Below, piece by piece: positions 11,309 to 23,250 of a stretch of DNA of 64,000 bases; the stretch's first letter is position 1; each line of letters starts with the position of its first letter. Source of the DNA: Myxocyprinus asiaticus. Lineage: Eukaryota > Chordata > Actinopteri > Cypriniformes > Catostomidae. The DNA is taken from positions 19,770,001 to 19,834,000 of the forward strand of contig NC_059351.1 in assembly GCF_019703515.2 (NCBI RefSeq), written 5' to 3'. The notes under the pieces were generated by a model. It had not been told where the DNA came from. It searched no databases and saw nothing but the letters and a program-made list of their open reading frames with translations. The translations under genes and the position numbers were made by a program.

Positions 11309-11968
11309 ACAAGGTAGTGCGTGCATGCGTGCGTGCGTGTGTGTGTGCAAGAGCATGTGTAAGTGTGGGTGAGACGAGGGCGCGCAAGGGCTCTTTTTAA
11401 CAGAAATTGAAATAAATGTAGGATATTTTAGACATTGTTTGACATTCTTTACTGATATACTTTAACCAATGTCTTTGATTTATATTGTTATTTTGCTGTG
11501 GTAGCATGTATGGTGTATGTGGGTGGGTGAGACGAGAGCGAAAGAGAGAGAGTGAGAGAAAGAGAGGGAGCATAAGGACGCTTTTTAATCGAAATTGAAA
11601 TAAATTTAGGATATTATAGACACTGTTTGTCATTCTTGTCCGATGAACTTAACCAATGTTTTTGTTTTAATTGGTTATTTTGTTTTTGTAGCCTGTAGGG
11701 CTCTTTGAAATCACTGAAATAATTTGGAGAAGTGATATGGAACCGTTATGCGGTCAAGATCTGGAACTACTTCATAGCTGTGCGTTTACTGGAAAATGAT
11801 TAATAAACAGATCTTAGAACATCCGTCAACCAATCAGAAGCAAGCATTCAACAGACCCGTGGTATAAAACACATTCAAGCAGTTTATCACATGTTCTTCT
11901 TGAATTAAACCACAACTATCATTTGCTTCAATATTTTGTAGTTTTGTTTGGTGCATTGGTGACTCACA
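11309..11968. other. Unassigned sequence with MITE fragments
   Basis: It contains a GT/GC-rich stretch (11320-11350), two similar blocks each with GAAATTGAAATAAAT at about 11403 and 11590, and sequence at 11700-11775 resembling 8465-8560. No gene was seen. Confidence 0.5.
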
Positions 11969-11976
11969 GTTACAGT

Positions 11977-12837
11977 CAGGGTTGGGAGGGTTACATTTGA
12001 AATGTATTCCACTACAGATTACAGAATACATGCTGTAAAATGTAATTTGTAACGTATTCCGTTAGATTACTCAAGATCAGTAACATATTCTAAATACTTT
12101 GGATTACTTCTTCAGCACTGGTAGATTTTTTTCACTTGTTTTGACTATAAAAACTCTGCCAGTACAGTAAGACAAAATACACATGTTAAAAATACATTCC
12201 CTGAAAAACCTAAATATCTTATGCAGTGTTGTTTCAAAAACAAGATAAATCAAATTGATCTTGTTTTAAGGATTTTTAGATATTTTTACAGGAAAACAAT
12301 TCAAAAATTATTATCAAGAATATGATTTTTGCCATTATATCAAAGGTCTTACTAGAAAAATAGAAATTATAATCTGAATATCTGAATGTGAATTTTCTTG
12401 ATAAAAAAATATGATCGTGCCTGTTAACATGTGCATGTAAAATGGCTAGAAATAACATTTTAGCTTATCGTAAAGCTGACAATTTACACAAGGTTTATTT
12501 CTATTTCTTCTGCTCCAAACTTACTTCAAACTTACTTCTCTGTCTGCTCGTATGAATATAAAACATCAAAAGAAAGTGTTTCACCGCTGTTCAAATGCAC
12601 TTTGGATCGCATCATTTATATGTATAAATGTTTTCCATCTGAAAGGACTAAATATTAAATGAAACAAATGACAATAAAATGCAAAGTAATCTCTTCAGTA
12701 ATCAAAATAATTTTTTCATGTAACTGTATTCTAAATACCAATGATTTAAATTGTAACTGTAGTGGAATACAGTTACTTATATTTTGTATTTTAAATACGT
12801 AATCCCGTTACATGTATTCCATTACTCCCCAACCCTG
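11977..12837. mobile_element. hAT MITE with CAGGGTTGGG ends
   Basis: The left end CAGGGTTGGGAGGGTTAC and the right end in reverse complement CAGGGTTGGGGAGTAATG form terminal inverted repeats. They continue into similar GTATTCC-type subterminal blocks. The flanks GTTACAGT (11969-11976) and GCTACAGT (12838-12845) match at 7 of 8 bases, as expected for a hAT target duplication. The interior has no transposase. Confidence 0.85.
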
Positions 12838-12845
12838 GCTACAGT

Positions 12846-13729
12846 TCATTTTCCCAACAGTGTCTGACTCAAAGCGGCACAACGTTAACCAAGATGAATC
12901 ATCCAATATCAACGATCGATCACTGTGACAGTTTCTGGGCCAGTAGAAGAAAAGTTATTCTAAACACTAGTCATCACTGGTAAAAACACAGCACTATTGC
13001 AACTGTAATTCTCAAGTTAAATTGCCTTGCGGGATATGAGATTGAAGTGAACAAATTTGATTGCTTTTTCGTCGATGTTTTGAGACTGAACACAGCTGAA
13101 ATGTTCAATATTTCGAGACTGTAAGGTGACTGTTGTCCTACATCTACACCAGCTGATTTATGTTTCTGAGAGGAGGAAGATAAGCAGGAATACAGAGCTT
13201 TTTGGAAAAGTAAATTAGTAGGCGTGTCAATTGCTTCCCATATTTCAAAGACGCACCGTCTGTTTTCATTTGCTGTAATCTCATTAGAATAGAATATCTT
13301 TATAGTCATTGTATAAGTACAATTATCATTGCACAAGTATTGCACATTAACCCACATAGAGAATTATAGCAAATGCAGCATGTATAAAATTATTTGGTGA
13401 TGTGAACAGGCCACTTTTAAGCCATAATGCTCTCTAATTCCCTCTCAAGGACAGGATAGAATTCCTAATGCATATTTAGTTATGCATATGCATAATGTAT
13501 ATTTTCTCTATTAAAATAAAATGTAATGGTGTGTGTAGTAGTATGAAGAGCCTATAGAGATGCTTGACTGTGAGTGGGCAGAAATTGAGGATGTTATTGG
13601 CATAATGTGAACAGCACAAAAAATACACTGCCAAGACTGCTGTATGGTCATATTTTGAAAACAGTCTTTCTAATATAAATGTGTTATTAATTATCACTCT
13701 GCAGAAAAGCATTATGAGTATTGAGAGAC
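12846..13729. other. Unassigned intergenic sequence
   Basis: The 127-codon minus-strand frame at 12974-13357 shows no recognisable domain. No other structure was seen. Confidence 0.5.
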
Positions 13730-13770
13730 CCATCCATCCATCCATCCATTCATCCATCCATCTATCTATC
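13730..13770. repeat. (CCAT)n/(CTAT)n microsatellite
   Basis: About nine tetranucleotide units shift from CCAT to CTAT. The methionine/tryptophan/aspartate-rich start of a minus-strand open frame here is a translation of this repeat. Confidence 0.9.
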
Positions 13771-13807
13771 TTTTAATTATATAACATGTAACATGTTTAT
13801 ATAACAT

Positions 13808-14178
13808 TGTGGAGCAGAACGTGTTCGTGTGCCTGTCACTGGGGAGAGAGGTAGCGGTAAGGGCCATCACCTGGTGATTAATGATACGTAACACCTGTGT
13901 CTTGTTACAGTGACAACAGAGATGGGCTTGAAAACCACGAGAATGCCAGTGAGGGAAGGAGAGTCCCAGTCACACAGACCTGCTAGATCGTGAAGCTAAA
14001 TGCTGCAAACCTTAATTATGTATGAGTTTGTGTTGTCTTTTAGGGCTGAGGCTACAGTAAATGCCCTGCTGTGAAGCTGAAAAGCCAAAGACTGTTTGTT
14101 GGACTGGTAAGCCATTAAAGATTGATTTACCTGGACTGCCACCCCGCTTCCCGCATCCTTATTGTTGATTCTTCTACA
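13808..14178 (+). mobile_element. Solo LTR with perfect 5-bp duplication
   Basis: The sequence starts TGTGGAGCAGAACG and ends TTGATTCTTCTACA, giving the TG...CA ends of an LTR. It is flanked by AACAT at 13803-13807 and AACAT at 14179-14183. No second LTR or internal region is nearby, so this looks like the product of recombination between two LTRs. An ATTAAA on the plus strand near 14115 suggests plus orientation. The length, 371 bp, and sequence differ from the TRIM LTR. The family was not identified. Confidence 0.75.
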
Positions 14179-14276
14179 AACATAAATACCTTTAAATGTT
14201 ATTGATGTATAGAAGCACATATGAACATTAAATCAGTTATTATTACCCACTCTGCTTTCAAGATATAAGCATCTGC

Positions 14277-14297
14277 AAAAAAAAAAAAAAAAAAAAA
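14277..14297. repeat. Poly(A) tract
   Basis: A run of about 20 A, not clearly tied to a retrotransposed gene. A second A run lies at 14766-14780. Confidence 0.85.
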
Positions 14298-14364
14298 CTA
14301 CTGTATAATGGTGACCACTAGTTTTGAAATGTGATTTTTAGTAACTTTATATTCCAAAGAAAAG

Positions 14365-14600
14365 TTACATCTATTTTTAAAATGTATGCATATCAATTTC
14401 AAATTTGCACGATAATTCAGGAAAGTTTGAGTAATCTTAAATAAAATGTACATATTATGAATTAAGTATAAAGTGATGAGTTTAATTAAACTTAAATACT
14501 TCACATGTATGCTTAATTTATAATTTTCAATTATTGAAAGATTACTCGGTTTGATGGGAATTTGAAATTGAAATGTGTAAATCTTGAAAATAGACAAATA
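14365..14600. repeat. Palindromic MITE-like repeat, copy 2
   Basis: The arms carry the same ATTGAAATGTGTAAA motif as the element at 612-835, with the right arm near 14560-14590. The 129-codon minus-strand frame over this AT-rich region is not credible as a gene. Confidence 0.5.
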
Positions 14601-14689
14601 CATTTTTAAATGTGTAAATGGGAGGCATAACAAAAAGAAAAGAATTAAGTCAAATTTGAGTACAAGTATGAATATAAAGTGTGGCAAAC

Positions 14690-15271
14690 CAAAAGTACAT
14701 TTTTGATAACACTTGGCTTATTTATAGTTGACTCGTATATTAAGCATATTAAGTTTGGATGTGGCAAAAAAAAAAAAAAACATAAAAATTGCACACATTT
14801 GTGTTAAATTAAATAATTAGCAACACTGTGAATTTCAGCTGCTGTGTGTTAAGCGCTTCACTCAGGTGCTCAAGAGAAATGAGCTCATTACAGTAATTAA
14901 CCAGCTAAAGATCATCTGTGAACAAGAGCCAGGATTTGAGACGTTCCTTATTTTATCCTCTCGGTTGAAGATAAGAAAGCAGATGATTTGTTTCAAGTCA
15001 TTAATGTTTCATAAAGGATTTCACCAACACAGTGAATGCATTTGAACTTTGACCTTCATTGGACTCTTATGTTTAGAAAATGTTATTGCTAAATTTCAAT
15101 GGTGTCTTAAATCTTTGAGGATAAAGAAATGGGATTAAAATTAAAATGTATGAAATGTTTATACAAATTAAATGATGTTTATATATGAGCCAACTTGTAC
15201 AATGTTTTATGATTCCATTTCAACATAATACATATTTCAACACAATACAGCTCCATATCAAATGAAACAAG
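14690..15271. other. Unassigned AT-rich sequence
   Basis: No gene or complete repeat was recognised. Confidence 0.5.
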
Positions 15272-16220
15272 AAGAGCTGGTGATATGGTTATCTCACGAT
15301 TTTGTTCAATATGCGATATGAGGTTCACGATTCGATATAATCTCGATTTGATATAATAACACTTAAATAATAAGAGTTTCTCATATACATTTCTCTATAA
15401 GAAAAGATCACAAGCAAATAAGCCTTTAAAAATAGTGGGCTACATTCAGGCTGATGATCAGGTGCAGAATAAGCAATAGAACTGAACAGAACCTGTCCTG
15501 AAAAATATGTGAAAATGTCCATTTTTTATTTTTTTTTATTTTTTATTTATTTATTTATTTTTTATTTGTTTGTCATTATTATTAGAATCATATTTTTACT
15601 GTTTAAAAAATATACAAATTATACATTCTATCAATTAATATTATATCATGAAATAATATATACAATAATAGTATGAGCTGTCACTATTTGAAATAATGTG
15701 TAGAATTTACAAGTAATAACATTGAGTTTACATTCATTTGTATCACAAGTGCTAAAATGGTACTGTCACTTTAAGAGTTCGATGTGCAACACACAGACTC
15801 ACTCAGTGTTCCAGTTCTTTAATGAAAGAGAAGTCTCAGTTTTTTTGAGTGCATCCGGGGTATTTCTTATTAAAATGAACATTTCTTTTTACTAATCTGA
15901 CTGTAAAGAACAGAAAGGATTTTAAGACACATTATTCAATGAAATTGTGTGGATCTCATCTTTTATGGACACACATTACACAAAATAAAAGTTCTGTTTT
16001 AATCTCAAGCACTTCTCAACAAAACAAGGCGATTTTCCAGGTGTTCCAGGGGTAAAATCAAGTAACAGAGAGATTATGATGCTTGATGAGTCATTTTCAT
16101 TTATGATCACATGGACAAAAAACAATGTTAAAATGTTGAAATATCGAGTTTTGCCTTGATATGGTTTGTAATTTATTTGGTTTGCGATATATTGAAATTT
16201 GATCAATCGTCCAAACCCTA
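15272..16220. mobile_element. MITE with CGATAT-rich ends
   Basis: The left end (GAGCTGGTGATATGG, then ATATGCGATATGAGG) and the right end in reverse complement (TAGGGTTTGGACGATTG, then ATATATCGCAAACC) are imperfect inverted repeats rich in ATATCG. The interior has an AT-rich tract at 15520-15570. No 8-bp duplication was found, so the ends are approximate. It is probably a decayed hAT-type MITE. Confidence 0.5.
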
Positions 16221-17338
16221 ATAATGACCTCTCATCATAATTTCAACAAATCTCTGCTGAGGTCTTTCTGTGATAGAAACACGTCCGTCCAAGTGCGAGT
16301 GTCAGGTCTTTTCATTGGTTTCTCTTCTCTCGCGCCCTTGAATGACAATAGAGGATGAACAATCATTTGTGTTGCCTATATATAGTCAGGTAAGATTGGA
16401 CTTCAAATTGATTTTCAAACTTTTGTCTACTTGTGATTCTATAAGCTGCTGCGATTGTAGTAAAAATTTTGAAGCGTTCCAAAATCAACTGCCAATTTTA
16501 TGACAAGAGGAAGACATTTTATTTTATTTGGCATTTTAAAGAAACTGGCTTACAGACTTAATACTTGCCTTTTATTGTATTTATGTGTATGCTGGACATT
16601 GAACTTCAATAGATGCTCAGTTTTGTTTTTTGGCACAAAGTAGCAAGTAAACTACAGATGTCCACAAAGAGAACTCGGTTTTCCATGTCAAATCAACCAA
16701 AATTATAAACTTACCAGGAGACTTTTTTAATTTTGATCATACTTTTTCTGAAGAAATATAAACATAAATGATGACCAAAGCTACAATATTAAATGTCATG
16801 GTTCAGTATTTACTCAGTATTCCATCATTTTGTAGAGGTGGGTCAAAATGATAATTTTTGCTTTTGATTTTGAAGCAAAACTACAGGTTAAAAAAATAAT
16901 CCAATAAAGGTGACAGCATAATTATTTTATTTTTTTCATAGAGATAGGTAGGCCTATAACTAAAATCAGTTGACTTCATCACCCCTTATTGAATTATATG
17001 CCAATGGTGGAAGCCTATAACTCCAGAAGTATTAAAGATATCTAAATATCCTTTTAGATTCAGATTAAAAACAAACTTTCATTTTTGTTTCTTTATTTTT
17101 AAGGCCCTATATGGTTAAATCTCAGAGATAAGGGACTCTCAATGTGGCAACATCCAAAATCATACAATTTTACTCATTTTCAGTGGTCAAAAAACATACC
17201 ATGTGGATCACATGGTATGAAGCTAGTTTTTTCTTGTCCGACAAAACAAATGTCTGAAGTACAAATAATGTTGAAACAAGAACCTTTATTTAGTACTCTC
17301 ATAAAACAATGTCAAGATCAATATACTGTTAAAATAAT
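16221..17338. other. Unassigned AT-rich sequence
   Basis: No gene, RNA or complete element was recognised. The 117-codon frame starting at 17142 runs into the MITE at 17347 and has no domain. Confidence 0.5.
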
Positions 17339-17346
17339 GTCAAAAC

Positions 17347-17737
17347 CAACCCAATTTCACAAAAATTCGTACATATTTTATAAGTTGGCTATTCTGTATG
17401 ATTTCGTACGATTTTGTTTGTATAAATTCGTACGATTTCATCACGTGCAAATGCCCGAATGTGTAATGCAGAAGTGTCAAGAACATGCTTATTAATATTA
17501 TGTCCTAACCCAAATTCCTTATCTAAACCTTACCAATCAGTAGAAAGTGTAAACATGACAGGAAGCTGTTATGTGTGACAGAAGCAAGTAATTGTCATGT
17601 ATTAGATGAAAACGATGTCCAGCGACATCACTGGCTGTAGTGAAGGTCGTACGAGTGCAGTCATACAATATCATACAAATTAGCCAAATTTAGAAAAGTT
17701 GTAGGAATACTTACGATTTCTCTGTGAGAGTGTGTTG
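17347..17737. mobile_element. 391-bp MITE with perfect 8-bp duplication
   Basis: The flanks are identical: GTCAAAAC at 17339-17346 and 17738-17745. The ends CAACCCAATTTCACA and, reversed, CAACACACTCTCACA are imperfect inverted repeats. The internal TTCGTAC/CGTACGA motifs are also mirrored. The 8-bp duplication favours the hAT superfamily. It lies directly beside SINE-like copy B. Confidence 0.8.
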
Positions 17738-17749
17738 GTCAAAACACTT

Positions 17750-18060
17750 CCTTTTTGCTCTGTTCCTCACACAATGCTATCTTATGACATTTAAAAAAAT
17801 TTACTGTAGTGCATGACTCATTTTAACATTTGCATTACATAACCAACTACATTTACAAGCTTGTTCCAGTGTGATCAAATTGTGCGGTAACTGATAAAGC
17901 GTTGCACTTGCGATGCAAAGGACCAGGGTATGACTCCTGAAGAGCACGCAAGTCGACACATGAGCCGAAAGTGTCCATAAAAGCACCACAAAATGACCTG
18001 GTTTCTTTAGCAATTGTGTTTTTCATGTAACATTAGCTTTTTCTGACATTATCGGTTAGG
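17750..18060 (+). repeat. SINE-like repeat, copy B
   Basis: It shares CACACAATGCTATCTTA, TTTTAACATTTGCATTACATA and the tRNA-like stretch near 17890-17940 (B-box-like GGTATGACTCC) with the repeat at 4240-5020. The second tRNA-like module of that copy is absent here. The order of blocks shows plus orientation. Confidence 0.65.
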
Positions 18061-18179
18061 TTTATACGGAGCCCTCTAGAGGTCAAGGGGAGAATTTTTT
18101 TTTTATTTTTTATTATTATTATTTTTTTTTATGTTTTGCATGCACTTGAAATAAGTTTTGCATTCCCTCGCAAAAAAAT

Positions 18180-18617
18180 AAATTACTATGGTTTTACCAC
18201 AGTAACCATACTTTAACCATGTTATCTGTAGTGAAAACATAGTAATAATACAGAAAACCATAAAAATGTTAATACAAATCATAATGTTGTGGTTACTATG
18301 GTTTTACTACAAATACAAATATATAAGATACAGTATACAGTATTAAAACCAAGGTTTCAACCAAAAAAAACAAAAAAAAGTTGTACTTTTCATAGTTACT
18401 TCAATATTACAATGATAAAACCATAGTTTCTGCCAAAAAACATGTGCAAGCCTTTACAGTCATGGTTACTACAATATTACTAGAAAACACAAGATTTCCG
18501 CCAAAAACAATGGTTAATACAGTCTACAGTATTACTATAGTAAAACCATGGTACCGTATAGTTAAAACATGGTTACTACGGTCACGGTTTATAAAGTATT
18601 ACTATAGTAAAACCATG
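18180..18617. repeat. Degenerate CATGGTTACTAC repeat array
   Basis: Imperfect copies of a block containing TGGTTACTAC, AGTATTACTATAG and AAAACCATGG recur about every 60-90 bases, some inverted. The DIRS element begins inside the last unit, so this array was the insertion target. Confidence 0.65.
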
Positions 18618-18815
18618 GTTCCCTGTCTGTCACTCACTCGACGTTGTGTCGATGTAGTGACACTAGGGGTCACTCTTGGGAGCCCGAGACACCTCTGGTC
18701 TTTGATAAAAGGCCAATGAAAATTGGCGAGTGGTACTTGCATGCCACTCCCCTGGACATACGGGTATAAAAGGAGCTGGTATGCAACCACTCATTCAGAT
18801 ATTCTCTTCGGAGCC
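18618..18815 (+). repeat. Left inverted terminal repeat of DIRS copy 1
   Basis: About 198 bases match the reverse complement of 23750-23905. Shared blocks include GTGTCGATGTAGTGACACTA, AATTGGCGAGTGG and CAACCACTCATTCAG. The outermost 25 or so bases (GTTCCCTGTCTGTCACTCAC) are not shared with the right end but are found again, inverted, in the ICR. Confidence 0.9.
18765..18772 (+). promoter_or_regulatory. TATA box in DIRS left terminal repeat
   Basis: TATAAAAG sits in the sequence ACGGGTATAAAAGGAGC. The same box is conserved at 62758-62765 in copy 2 and inverted in the right terminal repeat, so the terminal repeats probably carry the promoter. Confidence 0.65.
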
Positions 18816-19036
18816 TAACAGTCATGCTCACTGAGCTGAATTCCCACGAAAGTTCATTCACCTCTGCTGGATCTGATGGCGCATTTCAGCGGCTTCTCCC
18901 TCCTCTGCACTGGTGCACTGCAGAGAATGCCCCTAGGCGCTTCAGCAGAAATAAGAGTATATTTCTCTAAAAGAGTATATTTCTCTAAAAGAGCGGCACA
19001 CACAGAACGTCTTTTTAAAGACGCGTCTTTTTAAAG

Positions 19037-20444
19037 ATGCTTTTCCTTTGTGTGTTATTCCTGGTTGCGCTCGTTATCTCTCGCCTTCTGACGGTCACGA
19101 TCACTGTCTTTCGTGTCTGGGCACTGCTCACACTGAAACAGCGTTCGTGGATGGTCATGTACTCATTGCGAGGACATGTCCATGGCAACAATGTGGTCGC
19201 GGCTCACCTTCGTAAGAAAGCATGCCACCCCAGAGGCTCCCCGCCTCGGTCCTTTTACCCACGGGTATGAGGCCAGTGCGGCTAGCACTGGGGGTGATTT
19301 GGGGACCCCAATGGGACTGCCTCCGCCGGGTATCCCCCCGCAGACCTCCCATTCCCCAGCACGCTCGTCTGCCCCAATCGGGCTTCCGGATGAGTCCGCC
19401 GGCTCGTCTCACGGCGAGTTCGACCTCTTATTCAGAGCCCACGAAAGTGATGAGCTCTCGAGCGCAGCATCGGAGAGCGGGCTCGTCCAGTTGGATGCGG
19501 AAGCCTCAGCTGGGCTCCTCCCTTCGGGGATGATTGCCCAGTCACAGGCTGACGCGGAGATGATGACCTGCTTTCCCAGGCAGCCGCGAGTGTCGGCTAG
19601 AGTGGAACCCTCCGCTCTTCCCTGAACCCTCGTGGCTCGATGATTGGTTCCTGGGCTCGCGCCGCCGCTCAAAGCCACGCCCCGCCCCGTTCCTTTCTTC
19701 CCGGAAGTGCATGAAGAGCTGACAAGGTTGTGGGAGGCACTTTTTTACTGCCCGGTCCCGATCTTTTCAGCTTCCCCGCCCTCATTACCCTCGATGTTGG
19801 GGCAGCCAAGGGCTATTCAGCAATCCCCCGGTGGATAAAGGCACTCGCGGTGCACCTATGCCCGCAGAGCACCGCCACCTGGCGCGGGTGCCCAAAGCCC
19901 CTGTCCAAGGCCTGTAGGTTTACGTCGTCTCTGATGGCCAAGGCCTACGGTGCCGCTGGACAAGCTGCCTCCACCCTGCACGCCATGGCTCTCCTGCAAG
20001 TCCTCCAAGGCATTAAAGGAACTGCACGAGGGTAGTTCCGCCCCGGGATTGATGCAGGAACTGCGCTTGGCGACCGACCTCGCTCACCGAGCAACGGAGG
20101 TCACGGCGCGGTCTCTCGGGCGGATGATGTCCACATTAGTGGTCCAGGAGCGCCACCTTTGGCTCAACCTGGTCGAGAAGGGTGAGGCTGACAGGACACG
20201 GTTCCTTGCTGCCCCCATCTCCCAGGCTGGCCTATTTGGTGACATGGTCAAGGACTTTGCCCAGCAGTTCTTGACGGTGGAGCAGCAGACGGAGGCTATC
20301 CGACATATCCTGCCCCAGCGCGGCTTAAGATCCTGCACCCTGACTGCTCGTCGCCAAGGGCGTCCCCCTGCAGTGACTGCACTGGCTCTGCCCCTTCCAC
20401 AGGAAGCAGACGCCACCCATATCGCGGCCGCCAAGAACCCGTGA
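19037..20444 (+). pseudogene. DIRS gag-like ORF1, frameshifted
   Basis: The start MLFLCVLF corresponds to MPFRLCVIPECG in the second copy at 63055, but the frame is lost within about 10 codons. Later segments resume in other frames. One at 19176-19625 is rich in Ser, Pro and Ala. One at 19730-20035 contains KACRFTSSLMAKAYG. One at 19950-20444 contains ATDLAHRATEVTARSLG and IRHILPQRG. The order and spacing match copy 2 where it is visible. The product would be the structural, RNA-binding protein of the DIRS element. Three or more frame breaks are visible, so it is a pseudogene. No similarity to host genes was seen. Confidence 0.8.
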
Positions 20445-20661
20445 AAGGCTTCAAAGCGCCCTTGAGACGGGCGACCCAGGGACGACGAAACCCGCTGCTC
20501 TGGAGCTGGTAAGCAGACCTCTCCATCCCTCGGTCGAAGGCCGGGAGGAGAATCTTTTTGTTACCTTTGCATTTAATTGTGCTGCATGCCCATGTGGCCC
20601 CACCCACTGGTACGTCTGATGCGATTGTCCCCTTGGGCCCCCTTGCCCGGAGTTTGGAGGC

Positions 20662-22046
20662 ATGGCGTGCGCTCTCCAACCCGTCGTGATGGCTGACCAG
20701 GACCGTCTGACTCGGCTATGCGATTCAGTTCACCAGGCGTCCGCCCAGGTTCAGCGGTGTCCGTTTCACCTCAGTGAAGGGCGAGAACACCGCTGCCCTG
20801 CGTGCGGAGATCGCAACCCTTCTGCAGAAGGACACAATAGAGCCTGTCCCTCTAGCTGAGATGAAGAAGGGGTTCTACAGCCCCTTAGTACTTCATACTG
20901 AAGAAAGGCGGTGGGTTGTGGCCAATCTTGGACCTGCGAGTACTGAACCGTGCCTAGCACATACTCCCGTTCAAGATGCTGACGCAGAAACGCATTTTAG
21001 CGAGCGTTTGGCATCAAGATTGGTTCATGGCGGTAGAACTGAAGGACGCATACTTCCACGTCTTGGTTTTACCTCAACACAGGCCCTTCCTGTGGTTTGC
21101 CTTCGAGGGCCGGGTGTACTAGTACAAGGTCCTTCCCTTCGGTCTGTCTCTGTTGCCAGCACCCGCATCCTTAACTATCTCGACGACTGGCTAATCCTAG
21201 CTCATTCTCGGGATTTGTTGTGTGTGCACAGGGACCTGGTGCTCAGGCACCTCAGCCGACTGGGGCTTCGGGTTAACTGGCAAAAGAGCAAGCTCTCCCC
21301 GGTTCAGAGCATCTCTTTTCTCGGGTTGGAGTTAGACTCAGTCTCAATGATGGCGCGCCTCACGAGCGAGCACACGCAGTCAGTGCTGAACTGCCTGAAA
21401 TCGTTCAGGTGGAGAACGGCGGTCCCACTTAAGCAATTGCAGAGGCTCCTGGGGCATATGGCGTCCTCGCCGGCGGTCACGCTGTTCGGGCTGATGCATA
21501 TGAGACGGCTTCAGCACTGGCTTCAGGTGCCACGGGGCACATCATGTGGTCATCATGCCGATCTGTCACCGCTTGTTCAGCCCTTGGACGGACCTGGCAT
21601 TTCTACGGGCAGGGGTTCCCCTAGAGCAAGTCTCCAGGTGAGTCGTCGTCACTACAAATGCCTCCAAGTTGGGCTGGGGTGCCGTGTGCAATGGGCATGT
21701 AGCCACCAGCTCCTGGACTGGGCCGCTACTGTCGCAACTCTCCCGCCGTCTCCTCCTCTGGGGTCAGCAGCGACTTAAGTCATTGCGAGCCACTCACATC
21801 CCGGGCGACCTCAACAGCGCTGCGGACGCACTGTCGCGGCAGGTCACGCTCAGGGGAGAGTGGAGACTCCACCCCCAGGTGGTCCAGTTGATTTGGACTC
21901 AATTCGGTCAAGTGCAGGTAGACCTGTTCGCCTCCCGGGAATACTCCCACTGCCCGCTCTGGTACGCCCTGACCGAGGCTCCCCTCGGCACAGACGCGCT
22001 GGCAAACAGGCACCGGGGGCTACGCAAGTATGCGTTCCCCCAGTGA
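20662..22046 (+). pseudogene. DIRS reverse transcriptase and RNase H, frameshifted
   Basis: Recognisable blocks lie in order but in three frames. They are the N-terminal GENTAALRAEIATLLQKD (20774 on), LDLRVLNRA (20928), motif A LKDAYFHV with its catalytic Asp (about 21055-21057), LPFGLSL, and the catalytic NYLDDWLILAHSRD (YxDD at 21176-21187). After these comes thumb-like sequence to about 21530. RNase H follows with the LGWGAV strand (about 21669) and IPGDLNSAADALSRQ (about 21800-21845), where an acidic residue before LGWGAV appears to be lost. Between LPFGLSL and NYLDDW the spacing is shorter than usual for the family, suggesting a small internal deletion. At least two frameshifts break the RT. 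It would copy element RNA into DNA if intact. Confidence 0.88.
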
Positions 22047-22059
22047 GCCTACTTGCACA

Positions 22060-23250
22060 GAGCCTGTGGAGGACGAGGAGCAGGTCATCCTAGTAGCACC
22101 CTACTGGCCCACCCAGACTTGGTTCTCAGACCTCACACTCCTTGCGACAGCCCCCCCCCCGGCGGATTCCCCTGAGAAAGGACCTTCTTTCTCAGGGACG
22201 GGGCACCATTTGGCACCCACGACCAGACCTCTGGAATCTCCACATCTGGCCCTTGGACCTGCAGTGGTAGACATGATCACTCAGAACAGGGCTCCCTCTA
22301 CAAGGTGCCTGTATGCCTTGAAGTGGCATCTGTTCCTTAAGTGGTGTTCTCCCCGTTGCCAAGACACCCAGAGATGCGCAGTCAGGTCGGTGCTTTCCTT
22401 CCTGCAGGAGAGGCTGGAGGGGCAGCTTTCCCCCTTCACCTTGAAGGTGTACATGGCCGCTATAGCGGCGCAGCATGACGCAGTTGACGCTAAATCTCTC
22501 GGGAAGCACGACCTGATCATCAGGTTCCTTAGAGGCGCAAGGAGGCTGAACCCTCCCAGACTGCGCCTCATTCCCTCATGTGATCTTTCTGTGGTCCTAC
22601 AGGGCCTGTGGGGAGCCCCGTTTGAGCCCCTGGAGTCAGTTGAGCTAAAGGCACTCTCTTTGAAGACTGCCCTCCTGACTGCACTCACGTCCATCAAGAT
22701 GGTAGGGGACATGCAGGTGTTCTCTGTCAGTTCGGTCCGGAATACTCACACATGGTCCTGAGGTCCCGACCGGGCTATGTGCAGAAAGGGAGCACTGTCT
22801 CCAAACAGAGTATAGTCCACTGGGTCATTTGATGCCATCGCCTTGGCATATCATGCCCAGGACATGCCGCCTCCCTTGGGGCTACGAGCACACTCTACCA
22901 GGAGTGTGGTGGCCTCCTGGGCCCTGACCAATGACTCCTCTTTAGCAGACATCTGTAGAGCAGTGGGCTGGGCAACACCCAATACCTTCATGAGATTCTA
23001 CAATCTCTGGGTTGAGCCGGTTTCGTCCCATGAACAGGTAAGTATATGGGACAACTGGTCGGGTGTATCGCTTGCACATAGCGCCTTTGCCCTCCTGGAG
23101 GGGGAGACATGCGCTTTTACCCCCCAGCCATGTTCACAAGACCGTGGACCCTGGATGTCCTTCCCCCTTAGCCCTGTGGCAGGCGAGTTCACGGAGAAAC
23201 TTGATGCCGGCCCAGTACATGTGCTAGTAGGCCCTGTACTGGGGTAGGTG
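22060..23250 (+). pseudogene. DIRS tyrosine recombinase, broken
   Basis: The N-terminal core-binding part lies at about 22262-22560 (TRCLYALKWHLFLKWC, FTLKVYMAAIAAQH). The catalytic part follows. The segment TSIKMVGDM (about 22690-22707) lines up with the first catalytic Arg motif of this family, but the expected Arg is Met (22699-22701). Downstream, LRAHSTRSVVASWAL gives the HxxR motif (His 22891-22893, Arg 22900-22902). FMRFYNLW gives the nucleophile Tyr (22999-23001). Stops and a frameshift separate the halves between 22740 and 22843. The enzyme normally joins circular DIRS DNA into the genome. This copy is inactive. Confidence 0.87.

Noticed and set aside
12974..13357. 127-codon minus-strand open frame
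   Set aside because: No recognisable motif or exon structure; length is within chance for AT-rich DNA of this size.
14298..14687. 129-codon minus-strand open frame
   Set aside because: It covers an AT-rich MITE-like repeat, and its Leu/Ile/Tyr-rich content reflects base composition.
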